NCBI RefSeq assembly: GCF_000381005.1
Contig: NZ_KB908379.1
Coordinates: forward strand, 186,001 to 250,000
Reading direction: 5' to 3'
From: Selenomonas bovis DSM 23594
Lineage (GTDB): Bacteria; Bacillota; Negativicutes; Selenomonadales; Selenomonadaceae
Length of the DNA: 64,000 nucleotides
Positions 55,150-63,140 of the stretch are shown in pieces (positions within the stretch are counted from its first letter, which is position 1; every line of letters starts with the position of its first letter). A program made the translations under genes and the position numbers. Under the pieces are notes generated by a model, which saw only the letters and a list, made by a program, of their open reading frames with translations, made no database searches and was not told where the DNA came from.

Positions 55150-55375
55150 TAGTAAACTCAACGCACAAACGTCCACTTTGTGGACATTGTGCGCCCGTCC
55201 TTGCAGTAAATCCAGCCAATCGCGCTGCGCCTGCGGCTTGCGTTCTTGGGGATTTACATAGTAAACTCAACGCACAAACGTCCACTTTGTGGACATTGTG
55301 CGCCCGTCCTTGCAGTAAATCCAGCCAATCGCGCTGCGCCTGCGGCTTGCGCTCTTGGGGATTTACATAGTAAAC
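55150..55375. repeat. 109-bp tandem duplication with hairpin
   Basis: Two units, 55150-55258 and 55259-55367, differ in one base (TTCTTGGGG or CTCTTGGGG), followed by the first eight bases (TAGTAAAC) of a third. Each unit has the hairpin CGCACAAACGTCCAC-TTT-GTGGACATTGTGCG, almost perfectly self-complementary. No gene is seen between 55014 and 55408. Confidence 0.95.
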
Positions 55376-55408
55376 GACTACCATCTCTTTAGGTTCAGTA
55401 TAATATTG

Positions 55409-56407
55409 TTACCTTGAAAAATCAAGGGGACGCAGGTGGCGCGCGACTGCCGCATCCCCCTGCTCGTCCGGCATCTCATCCGCATGCTCCGGCTCTATGA
55501 GGTAGAGCGGCCGCCCTTTCACCTCGCGGAAGATACGTCCTACATATTCTCCCAGCACACCGAGCACCATGAGCTGCGTGCCGCCGAAAAAGGACAGGCA
55601 GACCATGAGCGTCGACCAACCCGCGACCGTCGTACCAAGGAGTTCCTCGTAGAAGACATGCGCGAGCAGCGCGAGGCTCACGAAGAGGCTCAGCACACCG
55701 ATGTAGAACGAGATGCGCAGCGGCACGATGGAGTTGCCGAGGATGCCGTCGAGCGCGAATTTCGCCATCTTCTTCAGCGAGAACTTCGACTGCCCCGCAT
55801 AGCGCTCCGACGCGACGAACCGCACCTGCACCTGGCGGAACCCCATCGCGCCCACGAGCCCGCGGATGAACCGGTCGTGCTCGCGGTAGCGACGGAACGC
55901 GAGCACGACCTCGCGGTCCATGAGGCGGAAGTCCGAGCCACCCGGCTGGATGGGCACGGCGGAGATGAGGTTGAGGAACTTGTAGTAATATTTCGAGGTG
56001 AGCCGCTTGAACGCGGAGACGCCCTGCGTCGTCTCGCGGATGGTCTGCACGACCTCGTAGCCCTGCGCCCAGAGTGCGAGCAACCTCGGCAGGAGCGCGG
56101 GCGGATGCTGCATATCGCCGTCCATCGTGATGACGGCATCACCCTCCGCGTGGTCGAGCCCGCAGGTCAGAGCCGCCTGATGCCCGTAGTTGCGCGAGAG
56201 GAAGATCGCCCGGACGTGCGGCTCCCGCCGCTCCGTCTCGCGCAGCACGCGGCAGCTCTCCGCGCGGGAGCCGTCGTCGACGAAGAGGAGCTCATAGCGA
56301 TAGGGCAGTCCAGTCATGGCCTCCATGACGGCGCGCGTGAAATGCGGGATATTGTCTCCTTCATTATAGACCGGTACCACGATGGTCACCCGTTTCTGCT
56401 CCATCAT
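55409..56407 (-). CDS. GT2 polyprenyl-phosphate glycosyltransferase
   Basis: 332 residues. GT-A fold motifs VTIVVPVYNEGDNIP, LLFVDDGSRAES and ITMDGDMQHPP (metal-binding DxD), then two C-terminal membrane segments (about 230-255 and 265-290). Resembles the DPM1/GtrB/ArnC group that charges undecaprenyl phosphate with a sugar. It overlaps the end of the ArnT-like gene by 4 bp, and the pair is likely to supply and use the same lipid-linked sugar, possibly to decorate lipid A or another envelope glycan. Confidence 0.9.
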   Translation of the reverse strand: MMEQKRVTIVVPVYNEGDNIPHFTRAVMEAMTGLPYRYELLFVDDGSRAESCRVLRETERREPHVRAIFLSRNYGHQAALTCGLDHAEGDAVITMDGDMQHPPALLPRLLALWAQGYEVVQTIRETTQGVSAFKRLTSKYYYKFLNLISAVPIQPGGSDFRLMDREVVLAFRRYREHDRFIRGLVGAMGFRQVQVRFVASERYAGQSKFSLKKMAKFALDGILGNSIVPLRISFYIGVLSLFVSLALLAHVFYEELLGTTVAGWSTLMVCLSFFGGTQLMVLGVLGEYVGRIFREVKGRPLYLIEPEHADEMPDEQGDAAVARHLRPLDFSR

Positions 56408-57978
56408 TGCCTCATCTCCTCAGATGATGTCTCCGCAGCTGTGCGGCGCAGGAAGAGTTGCGTGCCGTTCTCCGCCCGGCCGAGGAATTCCCAGTCGCCC
56501 GCGAGTTCCTCGTGCAGCGTCTCCTCTGTGATTGCGACGCCGTCTTTCCTGTTCCTATCAGTCAGCAATAACACATACCTCTGCGTCGGCAGATCCTCCT
56601 CGGCGAGGAACGGCATGACATTTTTCTCGTTCCAGCTGATCTCCCCACGGCCCGGCTGCTCGCGCAGCACCTCGCTCCTTGGCCGCAGGCAATAAGGCAC
56701 GAGGCCGGAATAGTAGACGAGCGAGCACGAATACTCCCGCCCATACGAGACGAGGAGCGGCCGCTCGCCCGTCTCCGCCGCAATGCGCTGCTCTGTCTCT
56801 GCGAGCAGCGCCGCGGCCTCCCTGCCGGACGCCTTCTCCATGAACGGCGGCGCGACGAAGCAGGCGAGCACGACGAAGATCGTCGTCATGCCGCCCGCGA
56901 GCAGACGGAAAAGCTCCCGGCGCGGCGCGAAATAACGCGCGAGCAGCAAGGAGAGCGGCAGCAGATACGGCAGCGTATAGGTGACGTACTTCGTCGCGAA
57001 GCACTCAAAGACCGCGAATACCGTGACGGCCCAGACCACGAGGAACCGCATGGCTGACGTCTGCGGCAGACGCAGATCGCGCCGCCATACGCGGCGCACA
57101 GCAGCCGGCAACGAAGCGAGCGACCAAGGAAAGAGCCCTGCAAGATACACCAGCACGTAGAAGTACCAGACATCGTCGCGCGGATGCTCCGATACCGTCG
57201 CGCGCAGTACATTGTGCACGCCGAGGAACGTATCGAGGAAGTCGCTGCCGTGCAAACGTACCATCGGGTAGTACCAGATGGCCGCGACAGCGAAAAAGAG
57301 CGCGAAGCCCGCGAGGATATGAGGGCTCCAAAGCTCGCGCAGGCGACGCTCCCAAGCGAGGAACAGCAAGATGATGAGTCCCGGCAGACAGAGGCCGATG
57401 GGCCCTTTCGTGAGCACGGCGACACCCGCGAGGAAGAACGCGAGATAGTACCAGCGGACGCGCCGCTCCTCGTAGCCGAGATAGAAGGCGATGAGCATGC
57501 CGCTCATCGAGACGAAGAGCGTCATGTCCGTGATCACCGCGTGCCCGAGATACCAGAGCTCGACCGATGTGCCCATGAGCAGCGCCGCGACGAAACCGAT
57601 GCGTTCCCCATAGAGCCTGCGTCCGAACCAGTACGTGAGCAACAGGCTGACCGCCGAAAACATTGCCGGGAAGAACCGCGCCGCAAACTCCGTCTGGCCA
57701 AACAGCGAAAACGCCGCGATGAGTTCCCAGTAAAAAAGCACGGGCTTGTCATACCAGTAGTGACCGTAGATGCGCGGCGAAATCAGGTCACCCGCTGCCA
57801 TCATCTCCTTGGCTGTCTCCACATAGTTCGATTCCACGGAATCCGTGATGGCCATCGCCCCATTCCCCACGAAATAGACGAGCACGGCAAAGAGCAACAG
57901 CAGCGTCAGATGACGCCGCGTAGTCTCTTCTCCAGACGCTGCCTTCCTGTGCCCACGAAAATCATCCAGCCAACGCAT
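56404..57978 (-). CDS. ArnT-like GT39/GT83 glycosyltransferase
   Basis: 524 residues with about eleven hydrophobic segments. N-terminal ITDSVESNYVETAKEMMAAG then PRIYGHYWYDKPVLFYW matches the acidic first periplasmic loop of ArnT/PMT enzymes. C-terminal periplasmic domain of about 100 residues. Transfers a sugar from undecaprenyl phosphate to an envelope acceptor. Own promoter at 58014-58042. First gene of a two-gene operon. Confidence 0.88.
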   Translation of the reverse strand: MRWLDDFRGHRKAASGEETTRRHLTLLLLFAVLVYFVGNGAMAITDSVESNYVETAKEMMAAGDLISPRIYGHYWYDKPVLFYWELIAAFSLFGQTEFAARFFPAMFSAVSLLLTYWFGRRLYGERIGFVAALLMGTSVELWYLGHAVITDMTLFVSMSGMLIAFYLGYEERRVRWYYLAFFLAGVAVLTKGPIGLCLPGLIILLFLAWERRLRELWSPHILAGFALFFAVAAIWYYPMVRLHGSDFLDTFLGVHNVLRATVSEHPRDDVWYFYVLVYLAGLFPWSLASLPAAVRRVWRRDLRLPQTSAMRFLVVWAVTVFAVFECFATKYVTYTLPYLLPLSLLLARYFAPRRELFRLLAGGMTTIFVVLACFVAPPFMEKASGREAAALLAETEQRIAAETGERPLLVSYGREYSCSLVYYSGLVPYCLRPRSEVLREQPGRGEISWNEKNVMPFLAEEDLPTQRYVLLLTDRNRKDGVAITEETLHEELAGDWEFLGRAENGTQLFLRRTAAETSSEEMRQ

Positions 57979-58013
57979 GCCTTCACGCCCCCCATAATTT
58001 TTTGCATACGCCT

Positions 58014-58042
58014 ATTCTAGCTTAATGACGCAGTGGATTCAA
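58014..58042 (-). promoter_or_regulatory. Promoter of the glycosyltransferase operon
   Basis: Leftward: TTGAAT (58037-58042), 17-bp spacer, TAGAAT (58014-58019), 36 bp before the ATG. Confidence 0.65.
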
Positions 58043-58075
58043 GTAAGTATTCCGTAACACGCAATCGCGCGCACA

Positions 58076-58113
58076 AGAAAGGGCGCCGGCCGCCCTGCGG
58101 CGAGCCTGCGCCC
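58076..58113 (-). terminator. Terminator of the hydrogenase operon
   Basis: GGGCGC (58081-58086) and GCGCCC (58108-58113) enclose an inner CCGCC/GGCGA stem; leftward reading continues TTTCTTG. It stands between nrfD and the glycosyltransferase promoter. Confidence 0.65.
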
Positions 58114-58128
58114 TCCTGCCCGGCTATA

Positions 58129-59310
58129 TCAGAGCAGGTCTGTCTTATGTAAGATATGATGCTGCGTTGCGCGGCGAGCGCCGAGGACATTGAAGTTCTC
58201 CACGATGAGCCCGTAGGCGAGACAGCCGACGGAGACGAGCCCGATGCTCACGGCGAACTCGAACACCGATGGGAAATAATCGCCCGACTTGTACATCGCC
58301 GTGAACACGCAGTTCATGCGGTTGAGCACGACGCCGAGCACCACGAGCCACGAGTAGGCGAGCAGGCCGTATTTCCGGTGCGCGAGCGGACTGAAGATGA
58401 TAGCGAGCGGGACGAGGATGCCGCCGACCATCTCGAGCAAGTAGAGATTGCTCTGCATCGAGCCCTGGAACACGAGCCCCCACTGCCCCTGGCGCGTGAT
58501 ATCGAAGAGCTTGAGCGCGAGATAGACGAGCATGATGCGGCCGCCGACACGCGTGAGCTGGAGCATGATGTTCTGATCGATGGTATGCGCGTAGTTCCGC
58601 CGCGCGAGATCCGACTCCACGTAGACCATCGCCGAACCGACGAAGAATGAGGAAATGAGGAAATAGAGAGGCAGCAGCGGACTCCACCAAAGCGGGAACA
58701 TCTTGCTCTTCGCGATGAGGAACAGGCCGCCGAGCGACGACTGGTGCATCATCGGGAAGATGAGGCCGATGATGACGAGGAACGGCAGCGCCTTGAGCAC
58801 ATAGGGATGCAGGAACTTGAACATGCGCTCCGTGATGACCTCGTGGAACTCGAGCGTGAGGATCGTCGTGTAGATCGAGATGCACCAGAAGACCTCGAAG
58901 AGCACGGAGGTATAGCCCCAGGAGACGAACGGCCGCCAGAAATGCGGCCAAAGGCCGATGTCGAGGAAGAGCCCCGCCATGACGAGCAGATAGCCGAGCA
59001 GCGACGTGAGCAGCGCGCTGCGCGCGACGACGCCGTATTTCTGGTACTTGAACCCGCCGACGAGCAGCGCCGTCGAGTAGCCGCCGCCCGCGAGCGCGAC
59101 GCCGCAGAGCACGTCGAACGAGATCCAGAGCCCCCAGGGCGTCTCATCCGTGAGATGCGTGACGTATTGAAAGCCCGTCAAAAGGCGCGTGACCGCCACG
59201 CAGCCCATGAAGGCGACGAGCGCGAGCAGCACGAGGCGCGCGGGCGTGATCGTGAAATCCCAGCCGAGGATGCGATAGCAGCGATACATCTCAGGCAGCT
59301 TGATCTTCAT
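58129..59310 (-). CDS. NrfD/HybB-type membrane subunit
   Basis: 393 residues with nine or ten membrane segments. PARLVLLALVAFMGCVAVTR and SFDVLCGVALAGGGYSTALL resemble HybB/NrfD/PsrC subunits, which exchange electrons and protons with menaquinone without haem. It overlaps the ferredoxin-like gene by 4 bp. Together with it, this would link the exported hydrogenase to the quinone pool. Confidence 0.88.
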   Translation of the reverse strand: MKIKLPEMYRCYRILGWDFTITPARLVLLALVAFMGCVAVTRLLTGFQYVTHLTDETPWGLWISFDVLCGVALAGGGYSTALLVGGFKYQKYGVVARSALLTSLLGYLLVMAGLFLDIGLWPHFWRPFVSWGYTSVLFEVFWCISIYTTILTLEFHEVITERMFKFLHPYVLKALPFLVIIGLIFPMMHQSSLGGLFLIAKSKMFPLWWSPLLPLYFLISSFFVGSAMVYVESDLARRNYAHTIDQNIMLQLTRVGGRIMLVYLALKLFDITRQGQWGLVFQGSMQSNLYLLEMVGGILVPLAIIFSPLAHRKYGLLAYSWLVVLGVVLNRMNCVFTAMYKSGDYFPSVFEFAVSIGLVSVGCLAYGLIVENFNVLGARRATQHHILHKTDLL

Positions 59311-60104
59311 ATCCTTCCATCCCCTTCCTCTTTCTCCTCCGGCGTCCGCTTCGCGTTTTTCTCCCTGCGATGATGGTAGAGCGAAAGCCCCGCGAGGAAC
59401 AGACCCCAGGCCGCCGCGAGGAACGGCACTTTCGAGAGGTAGGCGTGCGTGTAGGTGCTCGGCGGAATCTCCTCGAGCCCCATCTTGAAGCCGAGCTTTT
59501 CAAACGGCTGATCGGAGAGGTAGAGCCACTGCGTGCCGCCGAGCTCCTTTTCGCCGTAGACGTAATCCACATAGCGCGGATCGTTCGCGATGATCTCATG
59601 CGCGCGCGCGAGGAGCGCCTCACGGTCGCCATAGATGAGCGCGCCCGTCGGGCAGGCGCTCACACAGGCGGGGGCGTCGCCATCCTTGAGGCGGCTCACG
59701 CAGAACTCGCACTTCGTCACGAGCGGCAGCGGCTCATCCCACTGATAACGCGGAATCTCGAACGGGCAGGCGATCATGCAGTAACGGCAGCCCACGCAAA
59801 GCTCCGGCACATAGACAACCGCATGCGTATCGGGATCGACGCGCAGCGCCTTGGAAAAGCAGGCCGAGGCGCACGACGGCTCGAGGCAGTGCAGGCACTG
59901 CTTCTTCACGAAGCGCGTGTACGCCTTGCCATTTTCCGCCTCGACGTGCTTCTCCTGGATGACCGTCCAGTTGTCGTCGTTGAGATCCTTTTCCTTCTGC
60001 GGTCGGCTCTTCTTCCTGCCGTAGGGCAGCTTGTTCCAGAGCTTGCAGGCGACGCTGCAGCTCTCACAGCCGATGCACTTCGTCAAATCCACTAAAACGG
60101 CCAT
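59307..60104 (-). CDS. HybA/DmsB-like four-cluster ferredoxin subunit
   Basis: 265 residues. Four cysteine groups: CIGCESCSVAC (residues 10-20), CLHCLEPSCASAC, CVGCRYCMIAC and CEFCVSRLKDG...CVSACPTGA, so four [4Fe-4S] clusters. A single C-terminal membrane segment (about 230-248) ends in the basic HHRREKNAKR, which should lie inside and so place the clusters outside. It has no signal peptide; it may travel with the Tat signal of the hydrogenase. 15 bp after the hydrogenase gene. Confidence 0.9.
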   Translation of the reverse strand: MAVLVDLTKCIGCESCSVACKLWNKLPYGRKKSRPQKEKDLNDDNWTVIQEKHVEAENGKAYTRFVKKQCLHCLEPSCASACFSKALRVDPDTHAVVYVPELCVGCRYCMIACPFEIPRYQWDEPLPLVTKCEFCVSRLKDGDAPACVSACPTGALIYGDREALLARAHEIIANDPRYVDYVYGEKELGGTQWLYLSDQPFEKLGFKMGLEEIPPSTYTHAYLSKVPFLAAAWGLFLAGLSLYHHRREKNAKRTPEEKEEGDGRI

Positions 60105-60119
60105 GTATCTCCCTCCTCA

Positions 60120-61652
60120 TCACGCCTTCGCCTGTGTCTCGCGGTCGAACAGGCGGCCGCTCCTGTCCTCGAAATGCGTATGGAGCAGCTGCTCCGCCCG
60201 CTCGCTGAGCGGCGCGCCGTAGAACGCGCGATAGAGCGTCTGCACCTCCGCGTTCTCGTGACTCATGCGCCGCGGCGCGCCCTTGTCCTCCGCGTAGAGC
60301 GCCTCCATGCGCTTCCTGCGCACCGCCTCATCCGCGGGGAACTCGCTCTTCGGCTGGCCGCCGCCGCCGAGGCAGCCGCCCGGACACGCCATGAACTCGA
60401 TGAACTGCCAGCGGCTCCGGCCCGTGCGCCGCACCTCCTCGAGCACGCGGCGCGCGGCCGCCATCCCGCTCACGACGGCCACATGCACCATGCCGACGCC
60501 CGGCACCTCAGCCTGGGCCTCCTTGATGGCTGTGAGGCCGCGCACGGCCTGCCAGGAGAGGAGATCCGCCGGAGGCTGCCGCTTCGTCGCGAAATAGTAA
60601 AGCGAACGCACAGCCGCCTCTGTCACACCGCCCGTCGCCGCGAAGATGCGGCCCGCGCCCGAGCTCTCGCCGAGCACGGAATCATACGCGGCGGGCGCGA
60701 GCGCGGAAAAGTCGATGCCGTGCCGCTTGATGAGCCGCGCGAGCTCCCGCGTCGTCAGCACATAGTCGACATCCGCGAGACTGTCCTCACTGAGCTCTGC
60801 GCGCTGCGCCTCGAATTTCTTCGCCGTGCAGGGCATGATGGAGACCGTCACGATCGACTCCGGCGCAATCCCCATCTTTGCCGCGTAGTACGTCTTGACC
60901 GTCGCGCCTAGCATCGCCGCCGGCGACTTGCAGGTCGAGAGATGGCCCATGAGGTCGGGATAGAAATACTCGCAGAACTTCACCCAGCCGGGACAGCACG
61001 AGGTGAAATGCGGCAGTTCCTCCTGCTTTGTCGTCAGACGCACGAGCGCCTCGCTCGCCTCCTCCATGATCGTGAGGTCCGCGCCCGTGCAGGTATCGAA
61101 CACGGCGTCGAAGCCGAGCGCCTTGAGCGCCGCGACCTGCTGCGCACTGACGACGGCCCCCGGCGCGAGTCCGAACTCCTCGCCGAGCGAGACCTTCGTT
61201 GCCGGTGCCGTCTGCACGACGACGTATTTCCCATCGTCGGCGAGCGCCGCCTCGACCTCCTGCAAGGCGGGCCGCTCCGCAATCGCGCCCGTCGGACACC
61301 AGAGCGTGCACTGGCCGCAGCCGATGCAGGCCGTCTCATCCTTGATGGGCAGGGGATAGTAGCCGTGCACGCTCATGACCTTCTCGCACGCCTCGATGCA
61401 CTGGCCGCAGAGGATGCATTTCTCATCGTCACGCACGATGGCGTCATTCTCCGGCGCGATGGCGACGCGTCCCTTGAGCTGCGCGGGGAAATCGCCGCGC
61501 CCGTGGTACTGATCCGGCATCCAGCCCTCGCCGCCCGACTGTTTCTGCTCGCTCGCGCATCCTGAGGCCAGGACACCGAGACCGAAAAGGCTCGTGCCCG
61601 AGGCAAGCTTCAAGAACTCCCTGCGCGAAATCTTCTGTGCCATGCCGGTCAT
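60120..61652 (-). CDS. Tat-exported [FeFe] hydrogenase, large and small subunits fused
   Basis: 510 residues (or 507 from the ATG at 61643, which has better spacing). N-terminal twin-arginine signal SRREFLKLASG with a hydrophobic stretch ending LASGC, a possible lipobox (C32). Two [4Fe-4S] sites at C79-C89 and C109-C119. H-cluster motifs: TSCCPGWVKFCE (217-228), MPCTAKK (273-279) and FMACPGGCLGGGGQP (about 418-432). The C-terminal 60 residues (YRAFYGAPLSERAEQLLHTH) are the small-subunit domain. In Desulfovibrio the two parts are separate chains. It catalyses H2 uptake or evolution; exported and quinone-linked partners suggest H2 oxidation. Confidence 0.93.
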   Translation of the reverse strand: MTGMAQKISRREFLKLASGTSLFGLGVLASGCASEQKQSGGEGWMPDQYHGRGDFPAQLKGRVAIAPENDAIVRDDEKCILCGQCIEACEKVMSVHGYYPLPIKDETACIGCGQCTLWCPTGAIAERPALQEVEAALADDGKYVVVQTAPATKVSLGEEFGLAPGAVVSAQQVAALKALGFDAVFDTCTGADLTIMEEASEALVRLTTKQEELPHFTSCCPGWVKFCEYFYPDLMGHLSTCKSPAAMLGATVKTYYAAKMGIAPESIVTVSIMPCTAKKFEAQRAELSEDSLADVDYVLTTRELARLIKRHGIDFSALAPAAYDSVLGESSGAGRIFAATGGVTEAAVRSLYYFATKRQPPADLLSWQAVRGLTAIKEAQAEVPGVGMVHVAVVSGMAAARRVLEEVRRTGRSRWQFIEFMACPGGCLGGGGQPKSEFPADEAVRRKRMEALYAEDKGAPRRMSHENAEVQTLYRAFYGAPLSERAEQLLHTHFEDRSGRLFDRETQAKA

Positions 61653-62046
61653 CCTTTCTCTCCATCATTTAGAAAATTTATACCTTCATGCCTTTTTATA
61701 AATTACATGAATTGATTGACAAATTCTATTCTGTGAAACATCATACCACAATCTAATGGATATTTTCCAGTAAAAAATATGATATTTCGCGTATTTTCTA
61801 CAAAAATACGATGATTTATTGCTAAATTGTGATTTTCGCACTTCTTGTTTGTCACCTTTTCACCATAACTATTAGAAAACCGCCGGGCAGCAGCTGAGAC
61901 GAGACAGAAACGGCAGGCGCACTGCCAGTGGAATCCGTAGGAGCGGAAGAAAACACGGTTCCCCGACAGGATATCCCTTGGTCTTTGTCGAAAGGTAGTA
62001 GCAGATAGAACGAAATATATGCAAAAGACGAAAGGAGTGATTCTCC
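61653..62046. other. AT-rich divergent intergenic region
   Basis: About 390 bp between the hydrogenase operon and the kinase gene, much more AT-rich than the genes. A possible leftward promoter is TTGTCA with ATAAAA at 17-bp spacing, near 61690-61720. AT-rich palindromic bits (GAAAATAC, GTATTTTC) occur. No complete Rex or FNR site was recognised, and open frames here lack ribosome sites. The kinase gene has AAAGGAG at 62031-62037. Confidence 0.4.
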
Positions 62047-63051
62047 ATGACAGCAAAATCCTGGCGTAGCTGCCGCGTGACCATCAACGGGCGAGTGCGC
62101 AAGCTCTCCTACAGCGACGACGCCATCAAGAAACTCTTCCTGCCGTTCCTCCAGCGCCTATCCGACCTCTCGCGCCGCGAGGGGCGCCGTATCGTCATCT
62201 ACCTCGCAGCCCCCGCCGATACAGGCAAGACGACGCTCGCGCTGTTCCTCGAGCGGCTCTCTCTGCTCGGTGCCGCGAGCGGCCTATTGCCGCTCCAGCG
62301 CCTCGGGCTCGAGGGCTTTCAGCGGCAAGCGGACGAGCTCGACGCTGACGACAAGCCCCTCTCTCCCTACGGCCCAAAGGCGTTCGATACCGAGGAACTC
62401 ACGCGCAAGCTCGCCGCCCTCGCTGCAGGAGAGGAACTGCGCTGGCCTGTCTTCGACCGTGCGCGCCACGAGGCAGTGCCTGATATCACGCCTGTGCGCA
62501 AGCCCATCGTGCTCGTCGAAGGCTGCTGGCTGCTGCTCAAGCGGGACGGCTGGGAAAATCTGCGCTCCTTTGCCGACTACACGCTCGCCATCATGGCGCA
62601 ACCGGAGAGCCTCGCCGCGCGCACGACGCAGCGCCTCATCGCGCGCGGGCTCACGCCGCGCGCGGCGCACGAGCGCTACGACCGCGACTACCGCCCCGCC
62701 ATCATGCAAGTGCTCACGGACTCCTGGCCCGCGGACGAGACCTGGATCTACAGCGCGGACGGCGACTACCAGCCGCAGCCAGACCGCCTGCGGAACTACC
62801 GCGCGAAACAGAAACACACGCAGATGGATTTCGACTCCGTGAAACGGAAAGACGAGCCGATCTTCCGCGCCTACGAGGAGCAGATGACGAAGAGCGGCGG
62901 CCAGACGTTCGCCCTCGGCTACCAGCAGGGACTCGAGACGGCGCGCCGCAACATCCTGCGCCGTCTCGCAGGCGCCGGCGGCATGGGGCGTGAGGCGCTC
63001 ATGGAGACGTTCCACATCACGGAGGCAGAGCTCGACGATCTCCTCTCCTGA
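62047..63051 (+). CDS. P-loop nucleoside-kinase-like protein with extra C-terminal domain
   Basis: 334 residues. P-loop IYLAAPADTGKTTLALFLE (about 50-68), then LEGFQRQADELDADD and KPIVLVEGCWLLLKRDGW as in uridine kinase/phosphoribulokinase-like proteins of the pantothenate- and fructose-kinase branch. The last 60 residues (AYEEQMTKSGGQTFALGYQQ, then LETARRNILRRLAG and ITEAELDDLLS) look like the C-terminal tail of Rpn-type PD-(D/E)XK transposase proteins. Substrate unknown. It stands alone between an AT-rich promoter region and a bidirectional terminator. Confidence 0.75.
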   Translation: MTAKSWRSCRVTINGRVRKLSYSDDAIKKLFLPFLQRLSDLSRREGRRIVIYLAAPADTGKTTLALFLERLSLLGAASGLLPLQRLGLEGFQRQADELDADDKPLSPYGPKAFDTEELTRKLAALAAGEELRWPVFDRARHEAVPDITPVRKPIVLVEGCWLLLKRDGWENLRSFADYTLAIMAQPESLAARTTQRLIARGLTPRAAHERYDRDYRPAIMQVLTDSWPADETWIYSADGDYQPQPDRLRNYRAKQKHTQMDFDSVKRKDEPIFRAYEEQMTKSGGQTFALGYQQGLETARRNILRRLAGAGGMGREALMETFHITEAELDDLLS

Positions 63052-63059
63052 CAACAGAC

Positions 63060-63103
63060 AAAACGAGGCGGCTTCCCTGCTTTTGAGGAAGCCGCCTCGT
63101 TTT
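63060..63103. terminator. Bidirectional terminator
   Basis: Perfect 17-bp stem AAAACGAGGCGGCTTCC (63060-63076) and GGAAGCCGCCTCGTTTT (63087-63103), with A-run and T-run on the flanks, between two converging genes. Confidence 0.92.
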
Positions 63104-63140
63104 GATTTGTATGGGGATATGCCCTTTCAGAAACCCCTGC

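Noticed and set aside
55150-55367. CRISPR-like array
   Set aside because: Two adjacent identical 109-bp units, no short repeats with unique spacers and no cas genes.
55121-55384. Frames across the 109-bp tandem repeat
   Set aside because: The frames exist only because the unit lacks stops; the repeat length is not a multiple of three and there is no ribosome site.
61826-61850. Rex-type operator upstream of the hydrogenase genes (TTGTGA then TTTTCGCAC)
   Set aside because: Only one half-site matches the Rex consensus; the other arm is not complementary.
61703-62056. 117-codon leftward frame before the kinase gene
   Set aside because: AT-rich intergenic sequence, no ribosome site, Phe/Arg/Asn-rich product and overlap with the kinase start.
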